Assembly (NCBI GenBank): GCA_943914465.1
Contig: CALUCD010000002.1
Coordinates: 62,001 to 126,000 of the forward strand
DNA: 64,000 nucleotides
Reading direction: 5' to 3'
DNA from: an uncultured Corynebacterium sp.
GTDB taxonomy: Bacteria > Actinomycetota > Actinomycetes > Mycobacteriales > Mycobacteriaceae
A program made the translations under genes and the position numbers. Positions 56,637-64,000 of the stretch are shown here, piece by piece. The notes under the pieces are model-generated. The model was not told where the DNA came from. It was given only the letters and a program-made list of their open reading frames with translations, and made no database searches. Numbering within the stretch: the first letter of the stretch is position 1; each line of letters begins with the position of its first letter.

Positions 56637-58180
56637 CGTTCGCGTTCGACCTCTCCTGGTGGCAACTAGCCGCCATGGTGATCGACTACGCCATCAAGTT
56701 CGTCATGATCGGCGTGGTTCCAGAAAACCGCAAACCTTCCTCCGCGAACGCCTGGCTGCTGCTGATCTTGTTGCTTCCCATTATCGGGTTGCCGTTGTAC
56801 CTGCTCATGGGCTCGAAGATCGTGTCCAGCCGTCGCCACCGCATCCAGCGCGAGGCGACGAACGAGCTGGACAACATTCACTACGGTGAGGACGATTTCC
56901 CGTTCGACGCTGAGCTCTCCCCCGACGTCGCCGCGATGGTGCGACTGAACCGCAGGCTCACCGGCTACCCCGCCGTCTACGGCCACGTTCCCGCGCTGTG
57001 GTCCGACTACGACATGACCATGCGCAGAATTGCTTCGCTTATCGACGCCACCTCGTCCCACATCAACATCGAAATCTACGCGGTGGCCTGGGACAACACC
57101 ACCAATATCGTATTTGAGGCGCTTGAGCGGGCCGTGGCGCGCGGGGTACATGTGCGACTGCTGTTTGACCACATCGGCTCACAAAAGTACCCCGGGTTTA
57201 GGAAACTGAAGCGCCGCCTGACCGCGATCGGCGTTGACTGGCACATGATGCTGCCACTTGACCCCCTGCGCGGCCGGTGGCGCCGACCTGACCTGCGTAA
57301 CCACCGCAAACTCATCACCTTCGACGGCCAGGTGGCCATGATGGGCTCCTTCAACCTCATCGACCGCGGTTACCTCATGCGCAGCCACGTCCGCGCGGGA
57401 CGCCAATGGGTCGACGCGTTCGTCGAGCTTGAGGGCCCAATCGTTGCATCACTTGAATCCCTCTTCGCTGTGGACTGGTACACCGAGTCCAATGAGCGCA
57501 TCGACCTCAACCCACCCGCGCTCCTGGAAAACCCCACCGCCGCTGACGTGCATACCCTGCAACTCGTGCCCTCCGGGCCGGGCTACCTCACCGAGCCGAA
57601 CCTGCGCATGTTCAACACCATGATCCACCACGCCCGTGAATCCGTCACCTTATGCTCGCCCTACTTCGTGCCCGAGGATTCGCTGTTGGAGGCCATCACG
57701 TCCGCATGCTACCGGGGTGTGCGAGTTGACCTCCTCGTTGGCGAACGGTCAGACCAGTTCATGGTGCAGCACGCCCAGTCCGCCTACTATCAGAATCTCC
57801 TTGAGGCCGGTGTGCGCATCTGGGAGTTTCCCGCCCCCTATGTGCTGCACACCAAGTTCGCCCTCGCGGACGTCCCCCGCGGCGCTGCAGGGGCTGGGGC
57901 CGCGGCTGCTAGTGCCGCCAGCGGCTCGGCAGCTGGCGAGGCCCACGCAGCCAGCCCGGTGGGGCTGATCGGCTCGTCCAATATGGACATCCGCTCCTTC
58001 TCACTGAACTACGAAAGCACCCTGCTCATCGCGGCAGGCCCGCTGCTCGATCAGCTCGATCGCCTTGCCCAGAACTACATGGCCGTCTCCCATGAGCTGA
58101 CTCTGGAGCGGTGGGACCAACGCCCCTGGTACCGCCGCTACGTCGACAACGTGATGAAGCTGACCTCCGCGGTGCAGTAG
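56633..58180 (+). CDS. cls: Cardiolipin synthase
   Basis: A 515-aa phospholipase-D-type membrane enzyme that forms cardiolipin. Two membrane helices lie at about 10-29 and 40-60. HKD motif 1 is H224-K226-D231 and motif 2 H406-K408-D413. A 30-residue Ala/Gly/Ser insertion (414-443) separates HKD 2 from its GSSN segment (447-450); most homologues have almost no spacer there. Overlaps the xth stop by 4 nt. Confidence 0.93.
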   Translation: MTFAFDLSWWQLAAMVIDYAIKFVMIGVVPENRKPSSANAWLLLILLLPIIGLPLYLLMGSKIVSSRRHRIQREATNELDNIHYGEDDFPFDAELSPDVAAMVRLNRRLTGYPAVYGHVPALWSDYDMTMRRIASLIDATSSHINIEIYAVAWDNTTNIVFEALERAVARGVHVRLLFDHIGSQKYPGFRKLKRRLTAIGVDWHMMLPLDPLRGRWRRPDLRNHRKLITFDGQVAMMGSFNLIDRGYLMRSHVRAGRQWVDAFVELEGPIVASLESLFAVDWYTESNERIDLNPPALLENPTAADVHTLQLVPSGPGYLTEPNLRMFNTMIHHARESVTLCSPYFVPEDSLLEAITSACYRGVRVDLLVGERSDQFMVQHAQSAYYQNLLEAGVRIWEFPAPYVLHTKFALADVPRGAAGAGAAAASAASGSAAGEAHAASPVGLIGSSNMDIRSFSLNYESTLLIAAGPLLDQLDRLAQNYMAVSHELTLERWDQRPWYRRYVDNVMKLTSAVQ

Positions 58181-58213
58181 ACAACACCCGCAGGCAACAC
58201 CCGCCCGTGTCTG

Positions 58214-58292
58214 CTAGCCCAGGATCACCGCGGCGCGGCAAACGCCCAGGTCGCGGATGGGCACCCACTTCGGATATCTGATCCCGGGCTAG
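58214..58292. repeat. Intergenic inverted-repeat element, copy B
   Basis: A 79-bp element bounded by CTAGCCCAGGAT (58214-58225) and ATCCCGGGCTAG (58281-58292), the same ends as the element at 33383-33470. The interior is not conserved. It lies between cls and the endonuclease-like gene. A further half-site CAGGCTAG is at 58319-58326. Confidence 0.7.
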
Positions 58293-58348
58293 TGCGCCCG
58301 TGGAATTGAGCGCATCTCAGGCTAGTGGTGTGGATGGGGCAAGGTCAG

Positions 58349-59371
58349 TTAGCGCAGGGAACGCACGCCGACCACGCCTGGCCGCTGCTCATGCGATGCC
58401 AGGTGGCGCCCCGGACCCTGTGGGGCGTATTTTACCGGTTTGAGCAGCGCAGGCCCATGCGAACCGGCACGCTGGCGGGCTGCCGCCAGCTCAGGCAGCC
58501 AGGCTGATTCATCCCCGCACACCTCGTTGGCGAACAGACGCACCACCTCATATCCCTGGTCTTTGAGCCAGGCGTCGCGCTGTTTCTGCTCCCGGATCGC
58601 CTCATCGGGCTTGTCCTCGAGCGTGGGGTGGGGGTCGACTTCGAGGATAAGGGTGTCGTCGATAAGCAAATCGGCCCTGAAGTTGCCGATGCGAACCTGG
58701 GGCTGCGGCTTCATCCCATTTTGGAGCAACGTGGCACGCACAAGCGATTCGTACGGCGACTCGGACAGGTTCGTCGCATTGGAGAGTGCCTCGCGGGCCA
58801 CACCGATGCCGCGCGTGCCGCGCATGCGGTTGAGAGTTGCCTGAATGCCGCTCAGAATCCCGTTCGCGGTCTCAACATTATGGCCGGAAAAGACACTGTC
58901 AAATGCGACGACACCTTCGCGGAAGCCGTAGAGGCGTGCAATGTCAATCGCGGTGCGGATGGAATCGGTGTAGCGGACGTCTCCCACCTGGACAATGTCG
59001 CGGTCGGCCACGGTCATGCTGCGGTAGAGATAGCCCGGGAACCAGCGCGACTTCGCGGAAGGCTGGCCGTTCGGCAGTGCTAGCTCCACCTGCTCATCGC
59101 TTGTCGGTACTACCCAGACGTTGCCGAGGCGTGCAGCTGAACGGCCAACCAGCACGGCTTTGCTGCTCTGGCAGGACGCGGCGTAGCAGCGCAAGAACTG
59201 CTGCTCATTTGGGCGAAGCTCCCCCCACGCCCACGCGTCCACGTACACGCTCCAGGACAACTGTGTTAAGAGGCCTGCGCCGATATATTCGTGTGTTTCA
59301 GTATCGTTGACCGACAATCGTCGTACATCGACCAAATCTTGAACCAGTAGATCGATCTGATCCGCGTCCAT
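58349..59371 (-). CDS. AbiEi-like N-terminus with DUF559 endonuclease-type domain
   Basis: A 340-aa protein. The first 200 residues resemble AbiEi-type antitoxin/transcription-factor-like domains (VLVGRSAARLGNVWVVP, YRSMTVADRDIVQVGDVRYTDSIRTAIDIARLYGF). The C-terminus has a Vsr/DUF559-like nuclease pattern (PYESLVRATLLQNGMKPQPQV, FRADLLIDDTLILEVDP, EQKQRDAWLKDQGYEVVRL). No AbiEii toxin lies next to it, so it may be a solitary defence or repair gene. Upstream AT-rich sequence holds TAATTA/TTAAAT boxes. Confidence 0.8.
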   Translation of the reverse strand: MDADQIDLLVQDLVDVRRLSVNDTETHEYIGAGLLTQLSWSVYVDAWAWGELRPNEQQFLRCYAASCQSSKAVLVGRSAARLGNVWVVPTSDEQVELALPNGQPSAKSRWFPGYLYRSMTVADRDIVQVGDVRYTDSIRTAIDIARLYGFREGVVAFDSVFSGHNVETANGILSGIQATLNRMRGTRGIGVAREALSNATNLSESPYESLVRATLLQNGMKPQPQVRIGNFRADLLIDDTLILEVDPHPTLEDKPDEAIREQKQRDAWLKDQGYEVVRLFANEVCGDESAWLPELAAARQRAGSHGPALLKPVKYAPQGPGRHLASHEQRPGVVGVRSLR

Positions 59372-59537
59372 GAATCCCCCCGAATTTAATTAGGCTGCGA
59401 TTAACCTAACCCACTTTTCGTGAACAGGGGGTGTTATTTTTTACAACAGTCAGCGTTTGCCAGCGGATTTTATGCCCTTGCCTGTGCAAACAGCGCTGCC
59501 TGTTGACTTCCGTACGGTTCCTTAAAAGTACTACCAG

Positions 59538-60269
59538 TTACGCATCCCGGCGCGTCAGCGCCACCATCCCGGCAAGCCACACAACCACGGCCCACACCAC
59601 GAAGATCGCCACAGATTGTTGCAGTTCCCAATGCTGTGTGGGCTGGTTCGTCATAAACGCCAGCAGGTTGTTGAACGGCAGGAACTTCACCACATCTGGG
59701 CCGTAGCGGGGAATGAACCCGACGACCGACTCGACCACCAGCAACATGCCAAGCGCCACCACGATCGTCCCCGCAGTGTTGCGTACCAGCCAGCCAACAC
59801 CCTGCGTGAACATGGTCACCAGCACCACGCCTACCGGTAGTGCCCACAACGCGCGCCGCGACGCAGGATTCGACGGCCAATCCGCCGCGACCGGTGCCAT
59901 CACATCGCCCAGAACGAACGCGACCACCAGCGTTATCAGCGTGACCACCGCAGCGAGCACCGCTCCAAGCAGCAGCTTTGCGACGCCCACCTGCCACCTC
60001 ACCGGCCTAATCCGGAAATTCGTCGCCGGAATGCCAAACCGATACTCAGTAGTCACCATCATCGCCTGCTGCACAATGAGCACCACCACCGTGGTGAGCA
60101 TCACCGAGGCGATCACCGTAATGGGCACGTACGGCGTGTTGCTCATCTTCGCCGCCCAGCCCAACAGCGCGCCGTAGAAAGCGCCAAACACGATTGCCAA
60201 CCCAGAAGTCCACCAAAACGATGCGGTGGTGCGCAGTTTTGTCCACTCAGCGAGGATCTGGTTAACCAT
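59538..60269 (-). CDS. ABC-2-type transporter permease
   Basis: A 243-aa membrane protein with six helices (about 17-37, 50-72, 95-122, 145-165, 168-185 and 215-237), starting MVNQILAEWTKLRTTASFWW, typical of ABC-2 permeases. ATG 60269 has GGAGG 6 nt upstream. It overlaps the ATPase stop by 8 nt. Substrate unknown (drug or lipid export is usual). Confidence 0.9.
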   Translation of the reverse strand: MVNQILAEWTKLRTTASFWWTSGLAIVFGAFYGALLGWAAKMSNTPYVPITVIASVMLTTVVVLIVQQAMMVTTEYRFGIPATNFRIRPVRWQVGVAKLLLGAVLAAVVTLITLVVAFVLGDVMAPVAADWPSNPASRRALWALPVGVVLVTMFTQGVGWLVRNTAGTIVVALGMLLVVESVVGFIPRYGPDVVKFLPFNNLLAFMTNQPTQHWELQQSVAIFVVWAVVVWLAGMVALTRRDA

Positions 60270-61353
60270 TGCGGACCTCCTGTGCAGGATCGGCGGGGCC
60301 TTCAGGATGAATTGGATCGACCGGGTGAGCGGCGTTGGCCGGGTCTGCGGACGCCGCGACGTCGACCGTTGAGACGTACTCCGCGTGGCCTTCAGTGGAT
60401 TGCATGTACGCCTCTTCAAGCGAGGCGCGCTGTTCGCTGAGCTCCGCCAGCTGGATGCCTGCCTGGTATGCCACCGCTCCGACTTCATCGGAAGTGCGGT
60501 CCGGCACCCGGATCACTGCCCGACCTTCGGCGTCGGTACCGCGCTCAACGCTGGTTCCGCCGGCAGCAGCGCCAGTGCCTTCACCACCAAATGCCTCAAC
60601 CAACGCGCGCTCCAATGTGGCCAACTCCAGCTCCGGGTCCGCCGCAGCGGCGTGTGCGCCGCCTTCGCCGCCGACGCGCACCACTGTGGTTACCCCAGAG
60701 TTCGCGCGGATGAAGTCGGCCACAGATGTGTCGGCGACCAAGCGGCCCCGGCCGATGACCACCAGGTTGTCAGCTGTTTGGGCCATCTCGGCCAGCAGGT
60801 GTGAGGAGACCAAAATGGTGCGACCCTCGTCCGCAAGTGCGCGCAACAGGCCACGCACCCAGCGGATGCCTTCCGGGTCAAGGCCGTTGACGGGCTCATC
60901 CAGAATCAGGTACTCCGGGTCACCCAACAGGGCTGCCGCAATGCCGAGACGCTGGCCCATGCCGAGGGAGAACCCACCGACTTTTTTGCCTGCCACGTCG
61001 CTCAGGCCGACTAAGGACAGCACCTCATCGACACGCCCGGTGGGCAAGCCTGCCGCTTGCGCTTGCCACAGCAGGGTGGCTCTCGCGCTGCGGTTGGGGT
61101 GCACCCCTTTAGCATCCAGGAGGGCACCGACGGTGTGGGCGGGTTTGGGGAGTTGGTGGTACGGGCGGCCGTCGAGAAGCGCGGTGCCCGACGTAGGTCG
61201 ATCAAGGCCTAAGATCATGCGCATCGTGGTGGATTTACCGGCGCCGTTGGGCCCGAGAAATCCTGTGACCACGCCGGGTTTCACCGTGAACGTGAGGTCA
61301 TCTACTGCGTGTACCTGGCCATAGCGTTTGGTCAGGCCTTGCACTTCAATCAT
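60262..61353 (-). CDS. ABC-2-type transporter ATP-binding protein
   Basis: A 363-aa protein. The ABC domain has Walker A GPNGAGKST, signature FSLGMGQRLGIAAALLG and Walker B LILDEPVNGLDPEG. The C-terminal part is long: an Ala/Glu/Gly/Thr-rich stretch and a tail ending in Ala/Asp/Pro, about 120 residues beyond the usual end. ATG 61353 is set by the 8-nt overlap with the NUDIX gene; the upstream extension is NUDIX sequence in another frame. Confidence 0.92.
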   Translation of the reverse strand: MIEVQGLTKRYGQVHAVDDLTFTVKPGVVTGFLGPNGAGKSTTMRMILGLDRPTSGTALLDGRPYHQLPKPAHTVGALLDAKGVHPNRSARATLLWQAQAAGLPTGRVDEVLSLVGLSDVAGKKVGGFSLGMGQRLGIAAALLGDPEYLILDEPVNGLDPEGIRWVRGLLRALADEGRTILVSSHLLAEMAQTADNLVVIGRGRLVADTSVADFIRANSGVTTVVRVGGEGGAHAAAADPELELATLERALVEAFGGEGTGAAAGGTSVERGTDAEGRAVIRVPDRTSDEVGAVAYQAGIQLAELSEQRASLEEAYMQSTEGHAEYVSTVDVAASADPANAAHPVDPIHPEGPADPAQEVRNG

Positions 61354-61819
61354 GCGAATTAGTATGCCCCACCGCATGGGTCCGCACGGTGTGCAGCGCC
61401 GTAGCAAACCCCGGATGGAGGGGAAGCTGCTCAAGCTGATCAAGGGCCACCCAGCGCAACTCCGCGCTCTCCTCGTTCGGCGTCACATCGATCGCGTCAC
61501 CAGTCACCGTGCGCGCAAACACAGTGGTGTACGTCCAGCCCGGTTTCTCGGTGGTGACAACTTCGCTGTAGCACTCGACCAGTGCTGTATCTATACCGCA
61601 TTCTTCAACGGACTCGCGCAGGGCAGCATCAGTGGCGGTTTCGTGGCTGTCGCGTGCACCGCCCGGAATGCCCCACGTGCCGCCCTGAGCCGTCCACGCC
61701 GCGCGATGCTGCATCAGCACACGCTCACCTGCCTGCAGAAACAACCCGGCAGCACCGTAGAGGCCCCAGTACTTCGCGCCGTGGGCACCGTGGACCCATC
61801 CGTCTCCATCTCCAAGCAT
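61346..61819 (-). CDS. NUDIX hydrolase
   Basis: A 157-aa hydrolase with a complete Nudix box: G54-x5-E60-x7-R68-E69-x2-E72-E73-x-G75. It removes nucleoside diphosphate-linked or oxidised nucleotide substrates; the exact one is unknown. TACAGT lies 6 nt before the ATG at 61819, so the NUDIX-ABC operon likely starts with a leaderless transcript. Divergent from glnX. Confidence 0.9.
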   Translation of the reverse strand: MLGDGDGWVHGAHGAKYWGLYGAAGLFLQAGERVLMQHRAAWTAQGGTWGIPGGARDSHETATDAALRESVEECGIDTALVECYSEVVTTEKPGWTYTTVFARTVTGDAIDVTPNEESAELRWVALDQLEQLPLHPGFATALHTVRTHAVGHTNSHD

Positions 61820-61905
61820 GCCCCCACTGTAGGCACATCCACAGGTGCGGACACAGGGGGCGTTCACAGCCCCACATATGCGCGCAGACACGATATTGTT
61901 GGGGA

Positions 61906-63357
61906 ATGGTCCAGCACGTCAGCGAGAGCGCGCCGGTAAGCGAGCTTGAGCTCCCGCTTGACGACGACTGGCTGGACACCATTGAAGGCCACCCCCAACG
62001 CCGCACCGCCATCCAGGTGATGCAGGACTCCTTTACTGGCCCGGCGCGTTGGGCACGGCGAATGTCGTTGTTTGTCGCCACCACCCCGGGCCGGATTGTG
62101 GCGATGATGGTGATCCTGACGCTGGCGCTGGTGGCGGCGGGTGCGGCGATGAGCCAATCGATGGCCTCGCGCCAACGTGCTTTAGATGCGCTGATTACTG
62201 CCACGGAGCCGATGTCGAATTCGGCCCACCTGCTCTACACCACACTGTCGCAGGCAGACACGGTGGCGACGACGAGTTTTGTCCAACCTGGGCTACTCAG
62301 CGAGGATCAGGTGCAGCTCTACGTTTCCTCCATCGACCGTGCCGCGGTGACCGCCGCTGCGATCCACCAGGGGGCGCGCTCGCGCGAAGCGAGCAACATC
62401 GGTGACGAGGTCAGCCACCTGGTGACTGAGATTCTGCGGGACCTGCCGGTCTATTCCGCACTCATGGAGCGCGCGAAGGTGAACCAGCGCCTGGGCAACC
62501 CGGTCGGGGTGGCTTATATGACGGAGGCGTCGCATGTGATGCGCGAACAGATGCTGCGCGACGCTGCCCGATTATCCACCATCACCCAGGATGAGGTTGC
62601 CCGTGAGGTGGCGCGTTTGTCCTCGCCGCAGTGGGTGCCGCTGTCGGGCCTGATCGCCGCCTTGGTGTTTTTGCTGTTGGCGCAGTGGCGGCTGTGGCGG
62701 ATCTTCCACCGCCGGTTCAATCGGGGATTTTTGTTGGCCACAGCCGCTATCATCGTGGCCATTGTGTGGGTGGGTGTGTCAAATTTTCAGTCGTGGCAAA
62801 GCGGCGTGGTGGGGTTTGAACGCGCCGCCCAGCCATGGCAACGGCTTGCAGATGCGCGAGTACATACCCAGGAAACCCGCACCGATGAAACTCTGGCATT
62901 GCTCTCACGCCAGTCGGTGTCGCGCTCGGCGCAGTCGTTTGACCTGACAAGTAAGAATGTGCGCGAGGCGCTCGACGCGGTAGAGGCGTTGGAGACGGAT
63001 GAGGCGACATCAGCCACGGTCGCTTCCGCCCGCCGAGCACTTGATGATTGGAGTGCTGCACACCGGGAGCTTGTTTCCGCCCTTGCCGACGGCCGGTTTG
63101 AACCCGCCATGGACATCCTCAACAACCCCAACCCGGCCCCCGGCCCGGCGGGGCGCTCCGGCTCAGCAGCGGCATACAACCAGCTGGATGCAGACCTGCA
63201 GGAGCTGATCAACTACTCCAGGGAAAACACCCGCGCCTACATCAACGCGTCCTTAGATGCGACGCGCCTGGTGGCTACCGCCGTGGCACTGCTGAGCCTG
63301 GCGGCAGTTGTCTGCATTTGGTTCGGGATTCGCCGCAGGTTGGGGGAATACCTGTGA
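61906..63357 (+). CDS. glnX: Membrane signalling protein GlnX
   Basis: A 483-aa membrane protein with four helices: about 60-80 (MVILTLALVAAGAAMSQ), 243-262, 267-287 and 457-477, and two large outer loops. It matches the GlnX layout. In corynebacteria and mycobacteria GlnX relays amino-acid sensing by GlnH to kinase PknG, which controls OdhI/GarA and 2-oxoglutarate flux. TATTGT lies 6 nt before ATG 61906 (leaderless). The stop overlaps the glnH GTG by 4 nt. Confidence 0.9.
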   Translation: MVQHVSESAPVSELELPLDDDWLDTIEGHPQRRTAIQVMQDSFTGPARWARRMSLFVATTPGRIVAMMVILTLALVAAGAAMSQSMASRQRALDALITATEPMSNSAHLLYTTLSQADTVATTSFVQPGLLSEDQVQLYVSSIDRAAVTAAAIHQGARSREASNIGDEVSHLVTEILRDLPVYSALMERAKVNQRLGNPVGVAYMTEASHVMREQMLRDAARLSTITQDEVAREVARLSSPQWVPLSGLIAALVFLLLAQWRLWRIFHRRFNRGFLLATAAIIVAIVWVGVSNFQSWQSGVVGFERAAQPWQRLADARVHTQETRTDETLALLSRQSVSRSAQSFDLTSKNVREALDAVEALETDEATSATVASARRALDDWSAAHRELVSALADGRFEPAMDILNNPNPAPGPAGRSGSAAAYNQLDADLQELINYSRENTRAYINASLDATRLVATAVALLSLAAVVCIWFGIRRRLGEYL

Positions 63358-64000
63358 GTGGCCAGCGGATGGGATGGGCAAGTCGGCGCGGCCGCGTGCC
63401 GAGCGCGAAGGCCAGTGGCACCGGGTCGGGCGCGAAGCGCGGCGCCCTCCCTGCGGTTGGCCAACTCGGCGTCGCGGGCGCGCTCGGGGCCCTCGCGGCC
63501 CTCGGCGCGGTTGGCGCGCTTGCTGGGTGCGCCGCTCCCGGCGCTCCTCCACCGAGGCCGATTGCAGAGCCGCCGCTGACTTTCCGCGGCATGCCAGCCC
63601 CGCCCGACGCGAAACTCGACCCGCCAGGTCAACCGGCGGAATCGGCGTTTGTGGATGGCGCCCCTGACTGGGTGGGCTCTGTGCCCCCAGGCAGTGAGGA
63701 GCAGCGCGATGGTGCGCACATGCGCCGGATCAAGGAACGTGGGCGGGTCATTGTTGGCGTTGATCAGTCGCAGTACCTGCTGTCCTACCGTGACGTAAAA
63801 GAGGGTGACCTGCGCGGGTTTGAGGTCGACTTGGCGCGCGAGATCGCTGCGGACATTTTCGGCAACCCAGGGCAGGTGGATTTCCGGTTCGTGGAATCTG
63901 CTGCGCGGGCGGAAAGCCTGCGCTCCGGGGAGGTAGACATGGTTATTCGAACCATGTCTATTACCCCAGAGCGCACCGAGTTGGTGGATTTTTCCACCCC
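63354..64000 (+). CDS. glnH: Glutamine-binding-type lipoprotein GlnH (partial)
   Basis: The first 215 residues are seen before the window ends. An unusually long, Arg/Gly/Ala-rich N-region (1-35) precedes an Ala/Leu/Gly-repeat hydrophobic core and a lipobox LAGC (C59). The SBP_bac_3 domain begins near residue 125 with RIKERGRVIVGVDQSQYLLSYRD, then FEVDLAREIAADIF and EVDMVIRTMSITPERTELVDFST. GTG 63354 overlaps glnX; ATG 63369 is an alternative. PknG is expected just beyond the edge. Confidence 0.9.
   Translation, partial: MSGQRMGWASRRGRVPSAKASGTGSGAKRGALPAVGQLGVAGALGALAALGAVGALAGCAAPGAPPPRPIAEPPLTFRGMPAPPDAKLDPPGQPAESAFVDGAPDWVGSVPPGSEEQRDGAHMRRIKERGRVIVGVDQSQYLLSYRDVKEGDLRGFEVDLAREIAADIFGNPGQVDFRFVESAARAESLRSGEVDMVIRTMSITPERTELVDFST

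Noticed and set aside
59390..59409. DtxR iron-regulator operator upstream of the endonuclease gene
   Set aside because: Only one half-site (TTAGGTTA) fits well; the full 19-bp palindrome does not. Kept only as a remark.

Overview
The window looks like a chromosomal segment of a high-GC, mycolate-containing actinobacterium, almost certainly a Corynebacterium. The evidence is tiny PorA/PorH-type porins beside groEL2 and ppk2, a CarD regulator, the glnX-glnH pair that normally leads into pknG, a CIRCE-controlled groEL2, DUF3180/DUF3263/DUF6779 proteins, and many genes whose -10 hexamer (TANNNT) sits 6-7 nt before the start codon, so that transcripts would be leaderless. Most of the gene order is housekeeping and resembles known Corynebacterium genomes. 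I see no tRNA, rRNA, CRISPR array, prophage or insertion sequence.

Layout. 0-3 kb: end of an unknown gene, two YbjN-type genes, then ispD and carD on the minus strand. 2.9-10 kb: a lipoprotein, radA, a membrane-anchored protein, a beta-carbonic anhydrase divergent from mutY, a small DUF4236 gene overlapping the mutY end, and clpC with a ClgR-type box upstream. 10-15.4 kb: a four-gene peptide-type ABC importer. 15.5-20.3 kb: a sugar PTS operon (EIIBCA, BglG/LicT antiterminator, Enzyme I) whose leader holds a ribonucleic antiterminator overlapping an intrinsic terminator. 20.3-25.4 kb: two single-pass membrane proteins, one with a J-domain-like and one with a pseudokinase-like cytoplasmic part, that share a four-cysteine outer domain and flank a lipoprotein and lysS.

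25.4-36 kb: a long minus-strand array dacB-tilS-hpt-ftsH-folE-folP-folB-folK-DUF3180-DUF6779-DUF2520-panC-(pseudokinase)-lysS, covering folate and pantothenate synthesis, purine salvage and protein quality control. It is divergent from ppa. 36.5-43 kb: a secreted subtilase with a tryptophan-rich tail, rhodanese, MarR regulator, ppk2, porA/porH and groEL2. 43-51.4 kb: an M20 peptidase and a complete Mrp cation/proton antiporter operon (mrpACDEFG, with MrpB fused to MrpA).

51.4-64 kb: a YbdK-type carboxylate-amine ligase, a LytR_C protein, DUF3263 and def on a shared 16-bp divergent promoter, a GNAT protein (N-acetylglutamate synthase candidate), exonuclease III, cardiolipin synthase, an AbiEi/DUF559-like endonuclease, a NUDIX-ABC transporter operon, and glnX-glnH running off the right edge.

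The main unexplained signals are: the shared ectodomain pair; an over-represented 12-mer (GCGTCGACAAGC, six exact copies in different frames and strands); an intergenic inverted-repeat element present twice; and the antitermination-controlled PTS operon that carries ptsI.
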